A stretch of DNA of 64,000 nt from Bombus terrestris (taxonomy: Eukaryota > Arthropoda > Insecta > Hymenoptera > Apidae): positions 3,658,001-3,722,000 of the forward strand of contig NW_025963553.1 in NCBI RefSeq assembly GCF_910591885.1, written 5' to 3'. A model generated the notes under the pieces. The model saw only the letters and a program-made list of their open reading frames with translations. It was not told where the DNA came from and ran no database searches. Positions 12,202 to 25,564 of the stretch are shown here, piece by piece. The position numbers and the translations under genes were made by a program. Positions within the stretch are counted from its first letter, which is position 1, and each line of letters begins with the position of its first letter.

Positions 12202-14947
12202 GCAATGTGATGTCCGAAGTGGCTGACAAAATTAGGTACTCACACGATATATATGCATATTGCAAGGTATATGTATACCTTGCAAATTGTGATCGTTGCT
12301 CGCTCGCTCCGCTCGCTCGCAAAAATTTAGTCCAACCTCACATCCGATCCGACACGTTCGCAAATTCGAAATAAGTCGCCTTCATATCGAATGACTAACG
12401 CAAGAGGGATTGGTTTTAGGTTAGGCTATAGTTTTCGAGCGAGCGCAGCGAACGAGAGACGCGTAAAGGTGTGTCACAATTCAACGGTTTGGCACATACG
12501 GACATTGAAACATTCGCACCAGCCCGAGGAGCCGGAAGTCTTTATCCTATTGCCTGCTGACAAATGTTTACAGTTTGTGAATAGTTTCACATAAATAGTA
12601 CTATTTCCACATACTACAGTCCAATGTGATGTCCGAAGTGGCTGACGAAATTAGGTACTAAGACGAAATATATGCAAGGCAATATAAGGTATATGTATAC
12701 CTTGCAAATTGTGATCGTTGCTCGCTCGCTCCGCTCGCTCGTAAAAATTTAGTCCAACCTCACACACGATCCGACACGTTCGCAAATTCGAAATAAGTTG
12801 CCTTCATATCGAATGACTAACGCAAGATGGATTGGGTTTAGGTTAGGCTACAGCTTTCGAGCGAGCGCAGCGAGCGAGAGACGCGTAAAGGTGTGTCACA
12901 ATCCAACGGTTTGGCACATACTGACATTGAAACATTCGCACCAGCCCGAGGAGCCGGATGTCTTTATCATATTGCCTGCTGACAAATGTTTACAGTTTGT
13001 GAATAGTTTCACATAAATAGTACTATTTCCACATACTACAGGGCAATGTGATGTCCGAAGTGGCTGACGAAATTAGGTACTAACACGAAATATATGCAAG
13101 GCAATATAAGGTATATGTATACCTTGCATATTGTGATCGATGCTCGCTCGCTCCGCTCGCTCGTAAAAATTTAGTCCAACCTCACATCCGATCCGACACG
13201 TTCGCAAATTCGAAATAAGTCGCCACCATATCGAATAATGAACGCAAGATGGATTGGTTTTAGGTTACGCTATAGTTTTCGAGCGAGCGCAGCGAGCGAG
13301 AGACGCGTAAAGGTGTGTCACAATCCAACGGTTTGGCACATACTGACATTGAAACATTCGCACCAGCCCGAGGAGCCGGAAGTCTTTATCATATTGCCTA
13401 CTGACAAATGTTTACAGTTTGTGAATAGTTTCACATAAATAGTACTATTTCCACATACTGCAGTGCAATGTGATGTCCGAAGTGGCTGACAAAATTAGGT
13501 ACTCACACGATATATATGCATATTGCAAGGTATATGTATACCTTGCAAATTGTGATCGTTGCTCGCTCGCTCCGCTCGCTCGTAAAAATTTAGTCCAACC
13601 TCACATCCGATCCGACACGTTCGCAAATTCGAAATAAGTCGCCTTCATATCGAATGACTAACGCAAGAGGGATTGGTTTTAGGTTAGGCTATAGTTTTCG
13701 AGCGAGCGCAGCGAGCGAGAGACGCGTAAAGGTGTATCACAATCTAACGGTTTGGCACATACGGACATTGAAACATTCGCACCAGCCAGAGGAGCCGGAA
13801 GTCTTTATCCTATTGCCTGCTGACAAATGTTTACAGTTTGTGAATAGTTTCACATAAATAGTACTATTTTCACATACTACAGTCCAATGTGATGTCCGAA
13901 GTGGCTAACAAAATTAGGTACTAACACGATATATATGCATATTGCAAGGTACATGTATACCTTGCAAATTGTGATCGTTGCTCGCTCGCTCCGCTCGCTC
14001 GTAAAAATTTAGTCCAACCTCACATCCGATCCGACACGTTCGCAAATTCGAAATAAGTCGCCACCATATCGAATAATGAACGCAAGATGGATTGGTTTTA
14101 GGTTACGCTATAGTTTTCGAGCGAGCGCAGCGAACGAGAGACGCGTAAAGGTGTGTCACAATCCAACGGTTTGGCACATACGGACATTGAAACATTCGCA
14201 CCAGCCCGAGGAGCCGGAAGTCTTTATCCTATTGCCTGCTGACAAATGTTTACAGTTTGTGAATAGTTTCACATAAATAGTACTATTTCCACATACTACA
14301 GTCCAATGTGATGTCCGAAGTGGCTGACAAAATTAGGTACTAACACGAAATATATGCAAGGCAATATAAGGTATATGTATACCTTGCAAATTGTGATCGT
14401 TGCTCGCTCGCTCCGCTCGCTCGTAAAAATTTAGTCTAACCTCACATCCGATCCGACACGTTCGCAAATTCGAAATAAGTCGCCACCATATCGAATAATG
14501 AACGCAAGATGGATTGGTTTTAGGTTACGCTATAGTTTTCGAGCGAGCGCAGCGAACGAGAGACGCGTAAAGGTGTGTCACAATCCAACGGTTTGGCACA
14601 TACGGACATTGAAACATTCGCACCAGCCCGAGGAGCCGGAAGTCTTTATCCTATTGCCTGCTGACAAATGTTTACAGTTTGTGAATAGTTTCACATAAAT
14701 AGTACTATTTCCACATACTACAGTCCAATGTGATGTCCGAAGTGGCTAACAAAATTAGGTACTAACACGATATATATGCATATTGCAAGGTATATGTATA
14801 CCTTGCAAATTGTGATCGTTGCTCGCTCGCTCCGCTCGCTCGTAAAAATTTAGTCCAACCTCACATCCGATCCGACACGTTCGCAAATTCGAAATAAGTC
14901 GCCACCATATCGAATAATGAACGCAAGATGGATTGGTTTTAGGTTAC

Positions 14948-17891
14948 GCTATAGTTTTCGAGCGAGCGCAGCGAACGAGAGACGCGTAAAGGTGTGTCAC
15001 AATTCAACGGTTTGGCACATACGGACATTGAAACATTCGCACCAGCCCGAGGAGCCGGAAGTCTTTATCCTATTGCCTGCTGACAAATGTTTACAGTTTG
15101 TGAATAGTTTCACATAAATAGTACTATTTCCACATACTACAGTCCAATGTGATGTCCGAAGTGGCTGACGAAATTAGGTACTAAGACGAAATATATGCAA
15201 GGCAATATAAGGTATATGTATACCTTGCAAATTGTGATCGTTGCTCGCTCGCTCCGCTCGCTCGTAAAAATTTAGTCCAACCTCACACACGATCCGACAC
15301 GTTCGCAAATTCGAAATAAGTTGCCTTCATATCGAATGACTAACGCAAGATGGATTGGGTTTAGGTTAGGCTACAGCTTTCGAGCGAGCGCAGCGAGCGA
15401 GAGACGCGTAAAGGTGTGTCACAATCCAACGGTTTGGCACATACTGACATTGAAACATTCGCACCAGCCCGAGGAGCCGGATGTCTTTATCATATTGCCT
15501 GCTGACAAATGTTTACAGTTTGTGAATAGTTTCACATAAATAGTACTATTTCCACATACTACAGGGCAATGTGATGTCCGAAGTGGCTGACGAAATTAGG
15601 TACTAACACGAAATATATGCAAGGCAATATAAGGTATATGTATACCTTGCATATTGTGATCGATGCTCGCTCGCTCCGCTCGCTCGTAAAAATTTAGTCC
15701 GACCTCACATCCGATCCGACACGTTCGCAAATTCGAAATAAGTCGCCACCATATCGAATAATGAACGCAAGATGGATTGGTTTTAGGTTACGCTATAGTT
15801 TTCGAGCGAGCGCAGCGAGCGAGAGACGCGTAAAGGTGTGTCACAATCCAACGGTTTGGCACATACGGACATTGAAACATTCGCACCAGCCCGAGGAGCC
15901 GGAAGTTTTTATCCTATTGCCTGCTGACAAATGTTTACAGTTTGTGATTAGTTTCACATAAATAGTACTATTTCCACATACTACAGTCAATGTGATGTCC
16001 GAAGTGGCTGACAAAATTAGGTACTAACACGAAATATATGCAAGGCAGTATAAGGTATATGTATACCTTGCAAATTGTGATCGTTGCTCGCTCGCTCCGC
16101 TCGCTCGTAAAAATTTAGTCCAACCTCACATCCGATCCGACACGTTCGCAAATTCGAAATAAGTCGCCTTCATATCGAATGACTAACGCAAGAGGGATTG
16201 GTTTTAGGTTAGGCTATAGTTTTCGAGCGAGCGCAGCGAGCGAGAGACGCGTAAAGGTGTGTCACAATCCAACGGTTTGGCACATACTGACATTGAAACA
16301 TTCGCACCAGCCCGAGGAGCCGGAAGTCTTTGTCCTATTGCCTGCTGACAAATGTTTACAGTTTACGAATAGTTTCACATAAATAGTACTATTTCCACAT
16401 ACTACAGTCCAATGTGATGTCCGAAGTGGCTAACATAATTAGGTACTAACACGATATATATGCATATTGCAAGGTATATGTATACCTTGCAAATTGTGAT
16501 CGTTGCTCGCTCGCTCCGCTCGCTCGTAAAAATTTAGTCCAACCTCACATCCGATCCGACACGTTCGCAAATTCGAAATAAGTCGCCACCATATCGAATA
16601 ATGAACGCAAGATGGATTGGTTTTAGGTTACGCTATAGTTTTCGAGCGAGCGCAGCGAACGAGAGACGCGTAAAGGTGTGTCACAATTCAACGGTTTGGC
16701 ACATACGGACATTGAAACATTCGCACCAGCCCGAGGAGCCGGAAGTCTTTATCCTATTGCCTGCTGACAAATGTTTACAGTTTGTGAATAGTTTCACATA
16801 AATAGTACTATTTCCACATACTACAGGGCAATGTGATGTCCGAAGTGGCTGACGAAATTAGGTACTAACACGAAATATATGCAAGGCAATATAAGGTATA
16901 TGTATACCTTGCATATTGTGATCGATGCTCGCTCGCTCCGCTCGCTCGTAAAAATTTAGTCCAACCTCACATCCGATCCGACACGTTCGCAAATTCGAAA
17001 TAAGTCGCCACCATATCGAATAATGAACGCAAGATGGATTGGTTTTAGGTTACGCTATAGTTTTCGAGCGAGCGCAGCGAGCGAGAGACGCGTAAAGGTG
17101 TGTCACAATCCAACGGTTTGGCACATACTGACATTGAAACATTCGCACCAGCCCGAGGAGCCGGAAGTCTTTATCATATTGCCTACTGACAAATGTTTAC
17201 AGTTTGTGAATAGTTTCACATAAATAGTACTATTTCCACATACTACAGTGCAATGTGATGTCCGAAGTGGCTGACAAAATTAGGTACTCACACGATATAT
17301 ATGCATATTGCAAGGTATATGTATAACTTGCAAATTGTGAACGTTGCTCGCTCGCTCCCCTCGCTCGTAAAAATTTAGTCCAACCTCACATCCGATCCGA
17401 CACGTTCGCAAATTCGAAATAAGTCGCCTTCATATCGAATGACTAACGCAAGAGGGATTGGTTTTAGGTTAGGCTATAGTTTTCGAGCGAGCGCAGCGAG
17501 CGAGAGACGCGTAAAGGTGTATCACAATCTAACGGTTTGGCACATACGGACATTGAAACATTCGCACCAGCCAGAGGAGCCGGAAGTATTTATCCTATTG
17601 CCTGCTGACAAATGTTTACAGTTTGTGAATAGTTTCACATAAATAGTACTATTTCCACATACTACAGTGCAATGTGATGTCCGAAGTGGCTGACAAAATT
17701 AGGTACTCACACGATATATATGCATATTGCAAGGTATATGTATACCTTGCAAATTGTGATCGTTGCTCGCTCGCTCCGCTCGCTCGCAAAAATTTAGTCC
17801 AACCTCACATCCGATCCGACACGTTCGCAAATTCGAAATAAGTCGCCTTCATATCGAATGACTAACGCAAGAGGGATTGGTTTTAGGTTAG
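14948..17891 (+). repeat. 7-monomer higher-order unit (2,944 bp), copy 1
   Basis: Class order after the first half monomer: D-V-T-B-P-K-S. Private markers include gtccgacctc near 15,700, ggcagtataagg near 16,045 and gctaacataatt near 16,434, each repeated 2,944 bp later. The V-like and T-like monomers here may be relatives of the central-zone V and T classes. Confidence 0.85.
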
Positions 17892-20835
17892 GCTATAGTT
17901 TTCGAGCGAGCGCAGCGAACGAGAGACGCGTAAAGGTGTGTCACAATTCAACGGTTTGGCACATACGGACATTGAAACATTCGCACCAGCCCGAGGAGCC
18001 GGAAGTCTTTATCCTATTGCCTGCTGACAAATGTTTACAGTTTGTGAATAGTTTCACATAAATAGTACTATTTCCACATACTACAGTCCAATGTGATGTC
18101 CGAAGTGGCTGACGAAATTAGGTACTAAGACGAAATATATGCAAGGCAATATAAGGTATATGTATACCTTGCAAATTGTGATCGTTGCTCGCTCGCTCCG
18201 CTCGCTCGTAAAAATTTAGTCCAACCTCACACACGATCCGACACGTTCGCAAATTCGAAATAAGTTGCCTTCATATCGAATGACTAACGCAAGATGGATT
18301 GGGTTTAGGTTAGGCTACAGCTTTCGAGCGAGCGCAGCGAGCGAGAGACGCGTAAAGGTGTGTCACAATCCAACGGTTTGGCACATACTGACATTGAAAC
18401 ATTCGCACCAGCCCGAGGAGCCGGATGTCTTTATCATATTGCCTGCTGACAAATGTTTACAGTTTGTGAATAGTTTCACATAAATAGTACTATTTCCACA
18501 TACTACAGGGCAATGTGATGTCCGAAGTGGCTGACGAAATTAGGTACTAACACGAAATATATGCAAGGCAATATAAGGTATATGTATACCTTGCATATTG
18601 TGATCGATGCTCGCTCGCTCCGCTCGCTCGTAAAAATTTAGTCCGACCTCACATCCGATCCGACACGTTCGCAAATTCGAAATAAGTCGCCACCATATCG
18701 AATAATGAACGCAAGATGGATTGGTTTTAGGTTACGCTATAGTTTTCGAGCGAGCGCAGCGAGCGAGAGACGCGTAAAGGTGTGTCACAATCCAACGGTT
18801 TGGCACATACGGACATTGAAACATTCGCACCAGCCCGAGGAGCCGGAAGTTTTTATCCTATTGCCTGCTGACAAATGTTTACAGTTTGTGATTAGTTTCA
18901 CATAAATAGTACTATTTCCACATACTACAGTCAATGTGATGTCCGAAGTGGCTGACAAAATTAGGTACTAACACGAAATATATGCAAGGCAGTATAAGGT
19001 ATATGTATACCTTGCAAATTGTGATCGTTGCTCGCTCGCTCCGCTCGCTCGTAAAAATTTAGTCCAACCTCACATCCGATCCGACACGTTCGCAAATTCG
19101 AAATAAGTCGCCTTCATATCGAATGACTAACGCAAGAGGGATTGGTTTTAGGTTAGGCTATAGTTTTCGAGCGAGCGCAGCGAGCGAGAGACGCGTAAAG
19201 GTGTGTCACAATCCAACGGTTTGGCACATACTGACATTGAAACATTCGCACCAGCCCGAGGAGCCGGAAGTCTTTGTCCTATTGCCTGCTGACAAATGTT
19301 TACAGTTTACGAATAGTTTCACATAAATAGTACTATTTCCACATACTACAGTCCAATGTGATGTCCGAGGTGGCTAACATAATTAGGTACTAACACGATA
19401 TATATGCATATTGCAAGGTATATGTATACCTTGCAAATTGTGATCGTTGCTCGCTCGCTCCGCTCGCTCGTAAAAATTTAGTCCAACCTCACATCCGATC
19501 CGACACGTTCGCAAATTCGAAATAAGTCGCCACCATATCGAATAATGAACGCAAGATGGATTGGTTTTAGGTTACGCTATAGTTTTCGAGCGAGCGCAGC
19601 GAACGAGAGACGCGTAAAGGTGTGTCACAATTCAACGGTTTGGCACATACGGACATTGAAACATTCGCACCAGCCCGAGGAGCCGGAAGTCTTTATCCTA
19701 TTGCCTGCTGACAAATGTTTACAGTTTGTGAATAGTTTCACATAAATAGTACTATTTCCACATACTACAGGGCAATGTGATGTCCGAAGTGGCTGACGAA
19801 ATTAGGTACTAACACGAAATATATGCAAGGCAATATAAGGTATATGTATACCTTGCATATTGTGATCGATGCTCGCTCGCTCCGCTCGCTCGTAAAAATT
19901 TAGTCCAACCTCACATCCGATCCGACACGTTCGCAAATTCGAAATAAGTCGCCACCATATCGAATAATGAACGCAAGATGGATTGGTTTTAGGTTACGCT
20001 ATAGTTTTCGAGCGAGCGCAGCGAGCGAGAGACGCGTAAAGGTGTGTCACAATCCAACGGTTTGGCACATACTGACATTGAAACATTCGCACCAGCCCGA
20101 GGAGCCGGAAGTCTTTATCATATTGCCTACTGACAAATGTTTACAGTTTGTGAATAGTTTCACATAAATAGTACTATTTCCACATACTACAGTGCAATGT
20201 GATGTCCGAAGTGGCTGACAAAATTAGGTACTCACACGATATATATGCATATTGCAAGGTATATGTATAACTTGCAAATTGTGAACGTTGCTCGCTCGCT
20301 CCCCTCGCTCGTAAAAATTTAGTCCAACCTCACATCCGATCCGACACGTTCGCAAATTCGAAATAAGTCGCCTTCATATCGAATGACTAACGCAAGAGGG
20401 ATTGGTTTTAGGTTAGGCTATAGTTTTCGAGCGAGCGCAGCGAGCGAGAGACGCGTAAAGGTGTATCACAATCTAACGGTTTGGCACATACGGACATTGA
20501 AACATTCGCACCAGCCAGAGGAGCCGGAAGTATTTATCCTATTGCCTGCTGACAAATGTTTACAGTTTGTGAATAGTTTCACATAAATAGTACTATTTCC
20601 ACATACTACAGTGCAATGTGATGTCCGAAGTGGCTGACAAAATTAGGTACTCACACGATATATATGCATATTGCAAGGTATATGTATACCTTGCAAATTG
20701 TGATCGTTGCTCGCTCGCTCCGCTCGCTCGCAAAAATTTAGTCCAACCTCACATCCGATCCGACACGTTCGCAAATTCGAAATAAGTCGCCTTCATATCG
20801 AATGACTAACGCAAGAGGGATTGGTTTCAGGTTAG
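17892..20835 (+). repeat. 7-monomer higher-order unit (2,944 bp), copy 2
   Basis: Tandem with copy 1. Reading both copies side by side I found one clear internal difference before the end: ccgagg at 19,369 against ccgaag at 16,425. The private markers of copy 1 are all retained. A private T-to-C (tttcagg at 20,828) marks the end region. The near identity points to a very recent duplication, or to assembly redundancy. Confidence 0.85.
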
Positions 20836-21546
20836 GCTATAGTTTTCGAGCGAGCGCAGCGAGCGAGAGACGCGTAAAGGTGTGTCACAATCCAACGGTT
20901 TGGCACATACTGACATTGAAACATTCGCACCAGCCCGAGGAGCCGGAAGTCTTTATCCTATTGCCTGCTGACAAATGTTTACAGTTTGTGAATAGTTTCA
21001 CATAAATAGTACTATTTCCACATACTACAGTCCAATGTGATGTCCGAAGTGGCTAACATAATTAGGTACTAACACGATATATATGCATATTGCAAGGTAT
21101 ATGTATACCTTGCAAATTGTGATCGTTGCTCGCTCGCTCCGCTCGCTCGTAAAAATTTAGTCCAACCTCACATCCGATCCGACACATTCGCAAATTTGAC
21201 ATAAGTCGCCACCATATCGAATAATGAACGCAAGATGGATTGGTTTTAGGTTACGCTATAGTTTTCGAGCGAGCGCAGCGAACGAGAGACGCGTAAAGGT
21301 GTGTCACAATCCAACGGTTTGGCACATACGGACATTGAGACATTCGCACCAGCCCGAGGAGCCGGAAGTCTTTATCCTATTGCCTGCTGACAAATGTTTA
21401 CAGTTTGTGAATAGTTTCACATAAATAGTACTATTTCCACGTACTACAGTCCAATGTGATGTCCGAAGTGGCTGACAAAATTAGGTACTCACACGATATA
21501 TATGCATATTGCAAGGTATATGTATACCTTGCAAATTGTGATCGTT

Positions 21547-21555
21547 GCTCGCTCG
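21547..21555. repeat. Left inverted arm shortened by 13 bp
   Basis: The usual 22-bp arm is reduced to gctcgctcg, giving a 406-bp monomer that opens the central zone. The deleted stretch is bounded by gctcg direct repeats, consistent with slippage. Confidence 0.85.
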
Positions 21556-21780
21556 TAAAAATTTAGTCCAACCTCACATCCGATCCGACACGTTCGCAAA
21601 TTCGAAATAAGTCGCCTTCATATCGAATGACTAACGCAAGAGGGATTGGGTTTAGGTTAGGCTATAGTTTTCGAGCGAGCGCAGCGAACGAGAGACGCGT
21701 AAAGGTGTGTCACAATCCAACGGTTTGGCACATACGGACAATGAAACATTCGCACCAGCCCGAGGAGCCGGAAGTCTTTG

Positions 21781-24700
21781 TCCTATTGCCTGCTGACAAA
21801 TGTTTACAGTTTACGAATAGTTTCACATAAATAGTACTATTTCCACATACTATAGTCCAATGTGATGTCCGAAGTGGCTGACAAAATTAGGTACTAACAC
21901 GAAATATATGCAAGGCAATATAAGGTATGTGTATACCTTGCAAATTGTGATCGTTGCTCGCTCGCTCCGCTCGCTCGTAAAAATTTAGTCCAACCTCACA
22001 TACGATCCGACACATTCGCAAATTCGAAATAAGTTGCCTTCATATCGAATGACTAACGCAAGATGGATTGGGTTTAGGTTAGGCTACAGCTTTCGAGCGA
22101 ACGCAGCGAGCGAGAGACGCGTAAAGGTGTGTCACAATCCAACGGTTTGGCACATACTGACATTGAAACATTCGCACCAGCCCGAGGAGCCGGATGTCTT
22201 TATCATATTGCCTGCTGACAAATGTTTACAGTTTGTGAATAGTTTCACATAAATAGTACTATTTCCACATACTACAGGGCAATGTGATGTCCGAAGTGGC
22301 TGACGAAATTAGGTACTAACACGAAATATATGCAAGGCAATATAAGGTATATGTATACCTTGCAAATTGTGATCGTTGCTCGCTCGCTCCGCTCGCTCGT
22401 AAAAATTTAGTCCAACCTCACATCCGATCCGACACGTTCGCAAATTCGAAATAAGTCGCCACCATATCGAATAATGAACGCAAGATGGATTGGTTTTAGG
22501 TTACGCTATAGTTTTCGAGCGAGCGCAGCGAGCGAGAGACGCGTAAAGGTGTGTCACAATCCAACGGTTTGGCACATACTGACATTGAAACATTCGCACC
22601 AGCCCGAGGAGCCGGAAGTCTTTATCATATTGCCTACTGACAAATGTTTACAGTTTGTGAATAGTTTCACATAAATAGTACTATTTCGACATACTACAGT
22701 GCAATGTGATGTCCGAAGTGGCTGACAAAATTAGGTACTAACACGATATATATGCATATTGCAAGGTATATCTATACCTTGCAAATTATGATCGTTGCTC
22801 GCTCGCTCCGCTCGCTCGTAAAAATTTAGTCCAACCTCACATCCGATCCGACACGTTCGCAAATTCGAAATAAGTCGCCTTCATATCGAATGACTAACGC
22901 AAGAGGGATTGGTTTTAGGTTAGGCTATAGTTATCGAGCGAGCGCAGTGAGCGAGAGACGCGTAAAGGTGTGTCACAATCCAACGGTTTGGCACATACGG
23001 ACATTGAAACATTCGCACCAGCCCGAGGAGCCGGAAGTTTTTATCCTATTGCCTGCTGACAAATGTTTACAGTTTGTGATTAGTTTCACATAAATAGTAC
23101 TATTTCCACATACTACAGTCAATGTGATGTCCGAAGTGGCTGACAAAATTAGGTACTAACACGAAATATATGCAAGGCAATATAAGGTATATGTATACCT
23201 TGCAAATTGTGATCGTTGCTCGCTCGCTCCGCTCGCTCGTAAAAATTTAGTCCAACCTCACATACGATCCGACACGTTCGCAAATTCGAAATAAGTTGCC
23301 TTCATATCGAATGACTAACGCAAGATGGATTGGGTTTAGGTTAGGCTACAGCTTTCGAGCGAGCGCAGCGAGCGAGAGACGCGTAAAGGTGTGTCACAAT
23401 CCAACGGTTTGGCACATACTGACATTGAAACATTCGCACCAGCCCGAGGAGCCGGATGTCTTTATCATATTGCCTGCTGACAAATGTTTACAGTTTGTGA
23501 ATAGTTACACATAAATAGTACTATTTCCACATACTACAGGGCAATGTGATGTCCGAAGTGGCTGACGAAATTAGGTACTAACACGATATATATGCATATT
23601 GCAAGGTATATGTATACCTTGCATATTGTGATCGATGCTCGCTCGCTCCGCTCGCTCGTAAAAATTTAGTCCAACCTCACATCCGATCCGACACGTTCGC
23701 AAATTCGAAATAAGTCGCCTTCATATCGAATGACTAACGCAAGAGGGATTGGTTTTAGGTTAGGCTATAGTTTTCGAGCGAGCGCAGCGAGCGAGAGACG
23801 CGTAAAGGTGTGTCACAATCCAACGGTTTGGCACATACTGACATTGAAACATTCCCACCAGCCCGAGGAGCCGGAAGTCTTTATCCTATGCCTGCTGACA
23901 AATGTTTACAGTTTGTGAATAGTTTCACATAAATAGTACTATTTCCACGTACTACAGTCCAATGTGATGTCCGAAGTGGCTGACAAAATTAGGTACTCAC
24001 ACGATATATATGCATATTGCAAGGTATACATATACCTTGCAAATTGTGATCGTTGCTCGCTCGCTCCGCTCGCTCGTAAAAATTTAGTCCAACCTCACAT
24101 CCGATCCGACACGTTCGCAAATTCGAAATAAGTCGCCTTCATATCGAATGACTAACGCAAGAGGGATTGGGTTTAGGTTAGGCTATAGTTTTCGAGCGAG
24201 CGCAGCGAACGAGAGACGCGTAAAGGTGTGTCACAATCCAACGGTTTGGCACATACGGACAATGAAACATTCGCACCAGCCCGAGGAGCCGGAAGTCTTT
24301 GTCCTATTGCCTGCTGACAAATGTTTACAGTTTACGAATAGTTTCACATAAATAGTACTATTTCCACATACTACAGTCCAATGTGATGTCCGAAGTGGCT
24401 GACAAAATTAGGTACTAACACGAAATATATGCAAGGCAATATAAGGTATGTGTATACCTTGCAAATTGTGATCGTTGCTCGCTCGCTCCGCTCGCTCGTA
24501 AAAATTTAGTCCAACCTCACATACGATCCGACACGTTCGCAAATTCAAAATAAGTTGCCTTCATATCGAATGACTAACGCAAGATGGATTGGGTTTAGGT
24601 TAGGCTACAGCTTTCGAGCGAACGCAGCGAGCGAGAGACGCGTAAAGGTGTGTCACAATCCAACGGTTTGGCACATACTGACATTGAAACATTCGCACCA

Positions 24701-25564
24701 GCCCGAGGAGCCGGATGTCTTTATCATATTGCCTGCTGACAAATGTTTACAGTTTGTGAATAGTTTCACATAAATAGTACTATTTCCACATACTACAGGG
24801 CAATGTGATGTCCGAAGTGGCTGACGAAATTAGGTACTAACACGAAATATATGCAAGGCAATATAAGGTATATGTATACCTTGCAAATTGTGATCGTTGC
24901 TCGCTCGCTCCGCTCGCTCGTAAAAATTTAGTCCAACCTCACATCCGATCCGACACGTTCGCAAATTCGAAATAAGTCGCCACCATATCGAATAATGAAC
25001 GCAAGATGGATTGGTTTTAGGTTACGCTATAGTTTTCGAGCGAGCGCAGCGAGCGAGAGACGCGTAAAGGTGTGTCACAATCCAACGGTTTGGCACATAC
25101 TGACATTGAAACATTCGCACCAGCCCGAGGAGCCGGAAGTCTTTATCATATTGCCTACTGACAAATGTTTACAGTTTGTGAATAGTTTCACATAAATAGT
25201 ACTATTTCGACATACTACAGTGCAATGTGATGTCCGAAGTGGCTGACAAAATTAGGTACTAACACGATATATATGCATATTGCAAGGTATATGTATACCT
25301 TGCAAATTATGATCGTTGCTCGCTCGCTCCGCTCGCTCGTAAAAATTTAGTCCAACCTCACATCCGATCCGACACGTTCGCAAATTCGAAATAAGTCGCC
25401 TTCATATCGAATGACTAACGCAAGAGGGATTGGTTTTAGGTTAGGCTATAGTTATCGAGCGAGCGCAGCGAGCGAGAGACGCGTAAAGGTGTATCACAAT
25501 CTAACGGTTTGGCACATACGGACATTGAAACATTCGCACCAGCCAGAGGAGCCGGAAGTCTTTA
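21781..25564 (+). repeat. 9-monomer higher-order unit (3,784 bp), copy 1
   Basis: Order N-P-V-Y-C-T-N-P-K, opening inside the last part of a T monomer. All landmarks recur at +3,784. Shared rare markers include cacattcgc near 22,010, gcagtgagcg near 22,945, attcccacc near 23,853 and attcaaaataag near 24,543. Private changes here are the palindrome centres TC (near 22,760) and CA (24,029-24,030). Confidence 0.87.
24017..24042. repeat. Palindrome with inverted centre (CA in place of TG)
   Basis: The 12-bp arms are intact and only the two central bases differ, reading CA at 24,029-24,030. This is what inversion of the dyad centre would give. The homologous site in the second 9-monomer unit (near 27,813) has the ordinary TG. 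Confidence 0.9.

Larger units (their letters stand above)
1..21440 (+). repeat. Left zone of the array, 51 monomers
   Basis: Class order in tens: G-G-K-G-B-B-A-K-B-B; B-D-P-G-B-B-B-A-G-P; B-B-D-G-B-B-B/G-P-B-S; D-P-K-B-B-B-D-V-T-B; P-K-S-D-V-T-B-P-K-G; B. B and G monomers dominate. N, C and F classes are absent, and V-like and T-like monomers appear only from about 15.7 kb on. The first two monomers carry the ctatgcc one-base deletion but keep tttgcag, unlike the C class of the centre. Two large duplications (4,202 and 2,944 bp periods) lie inside. Confidence 0.85.
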
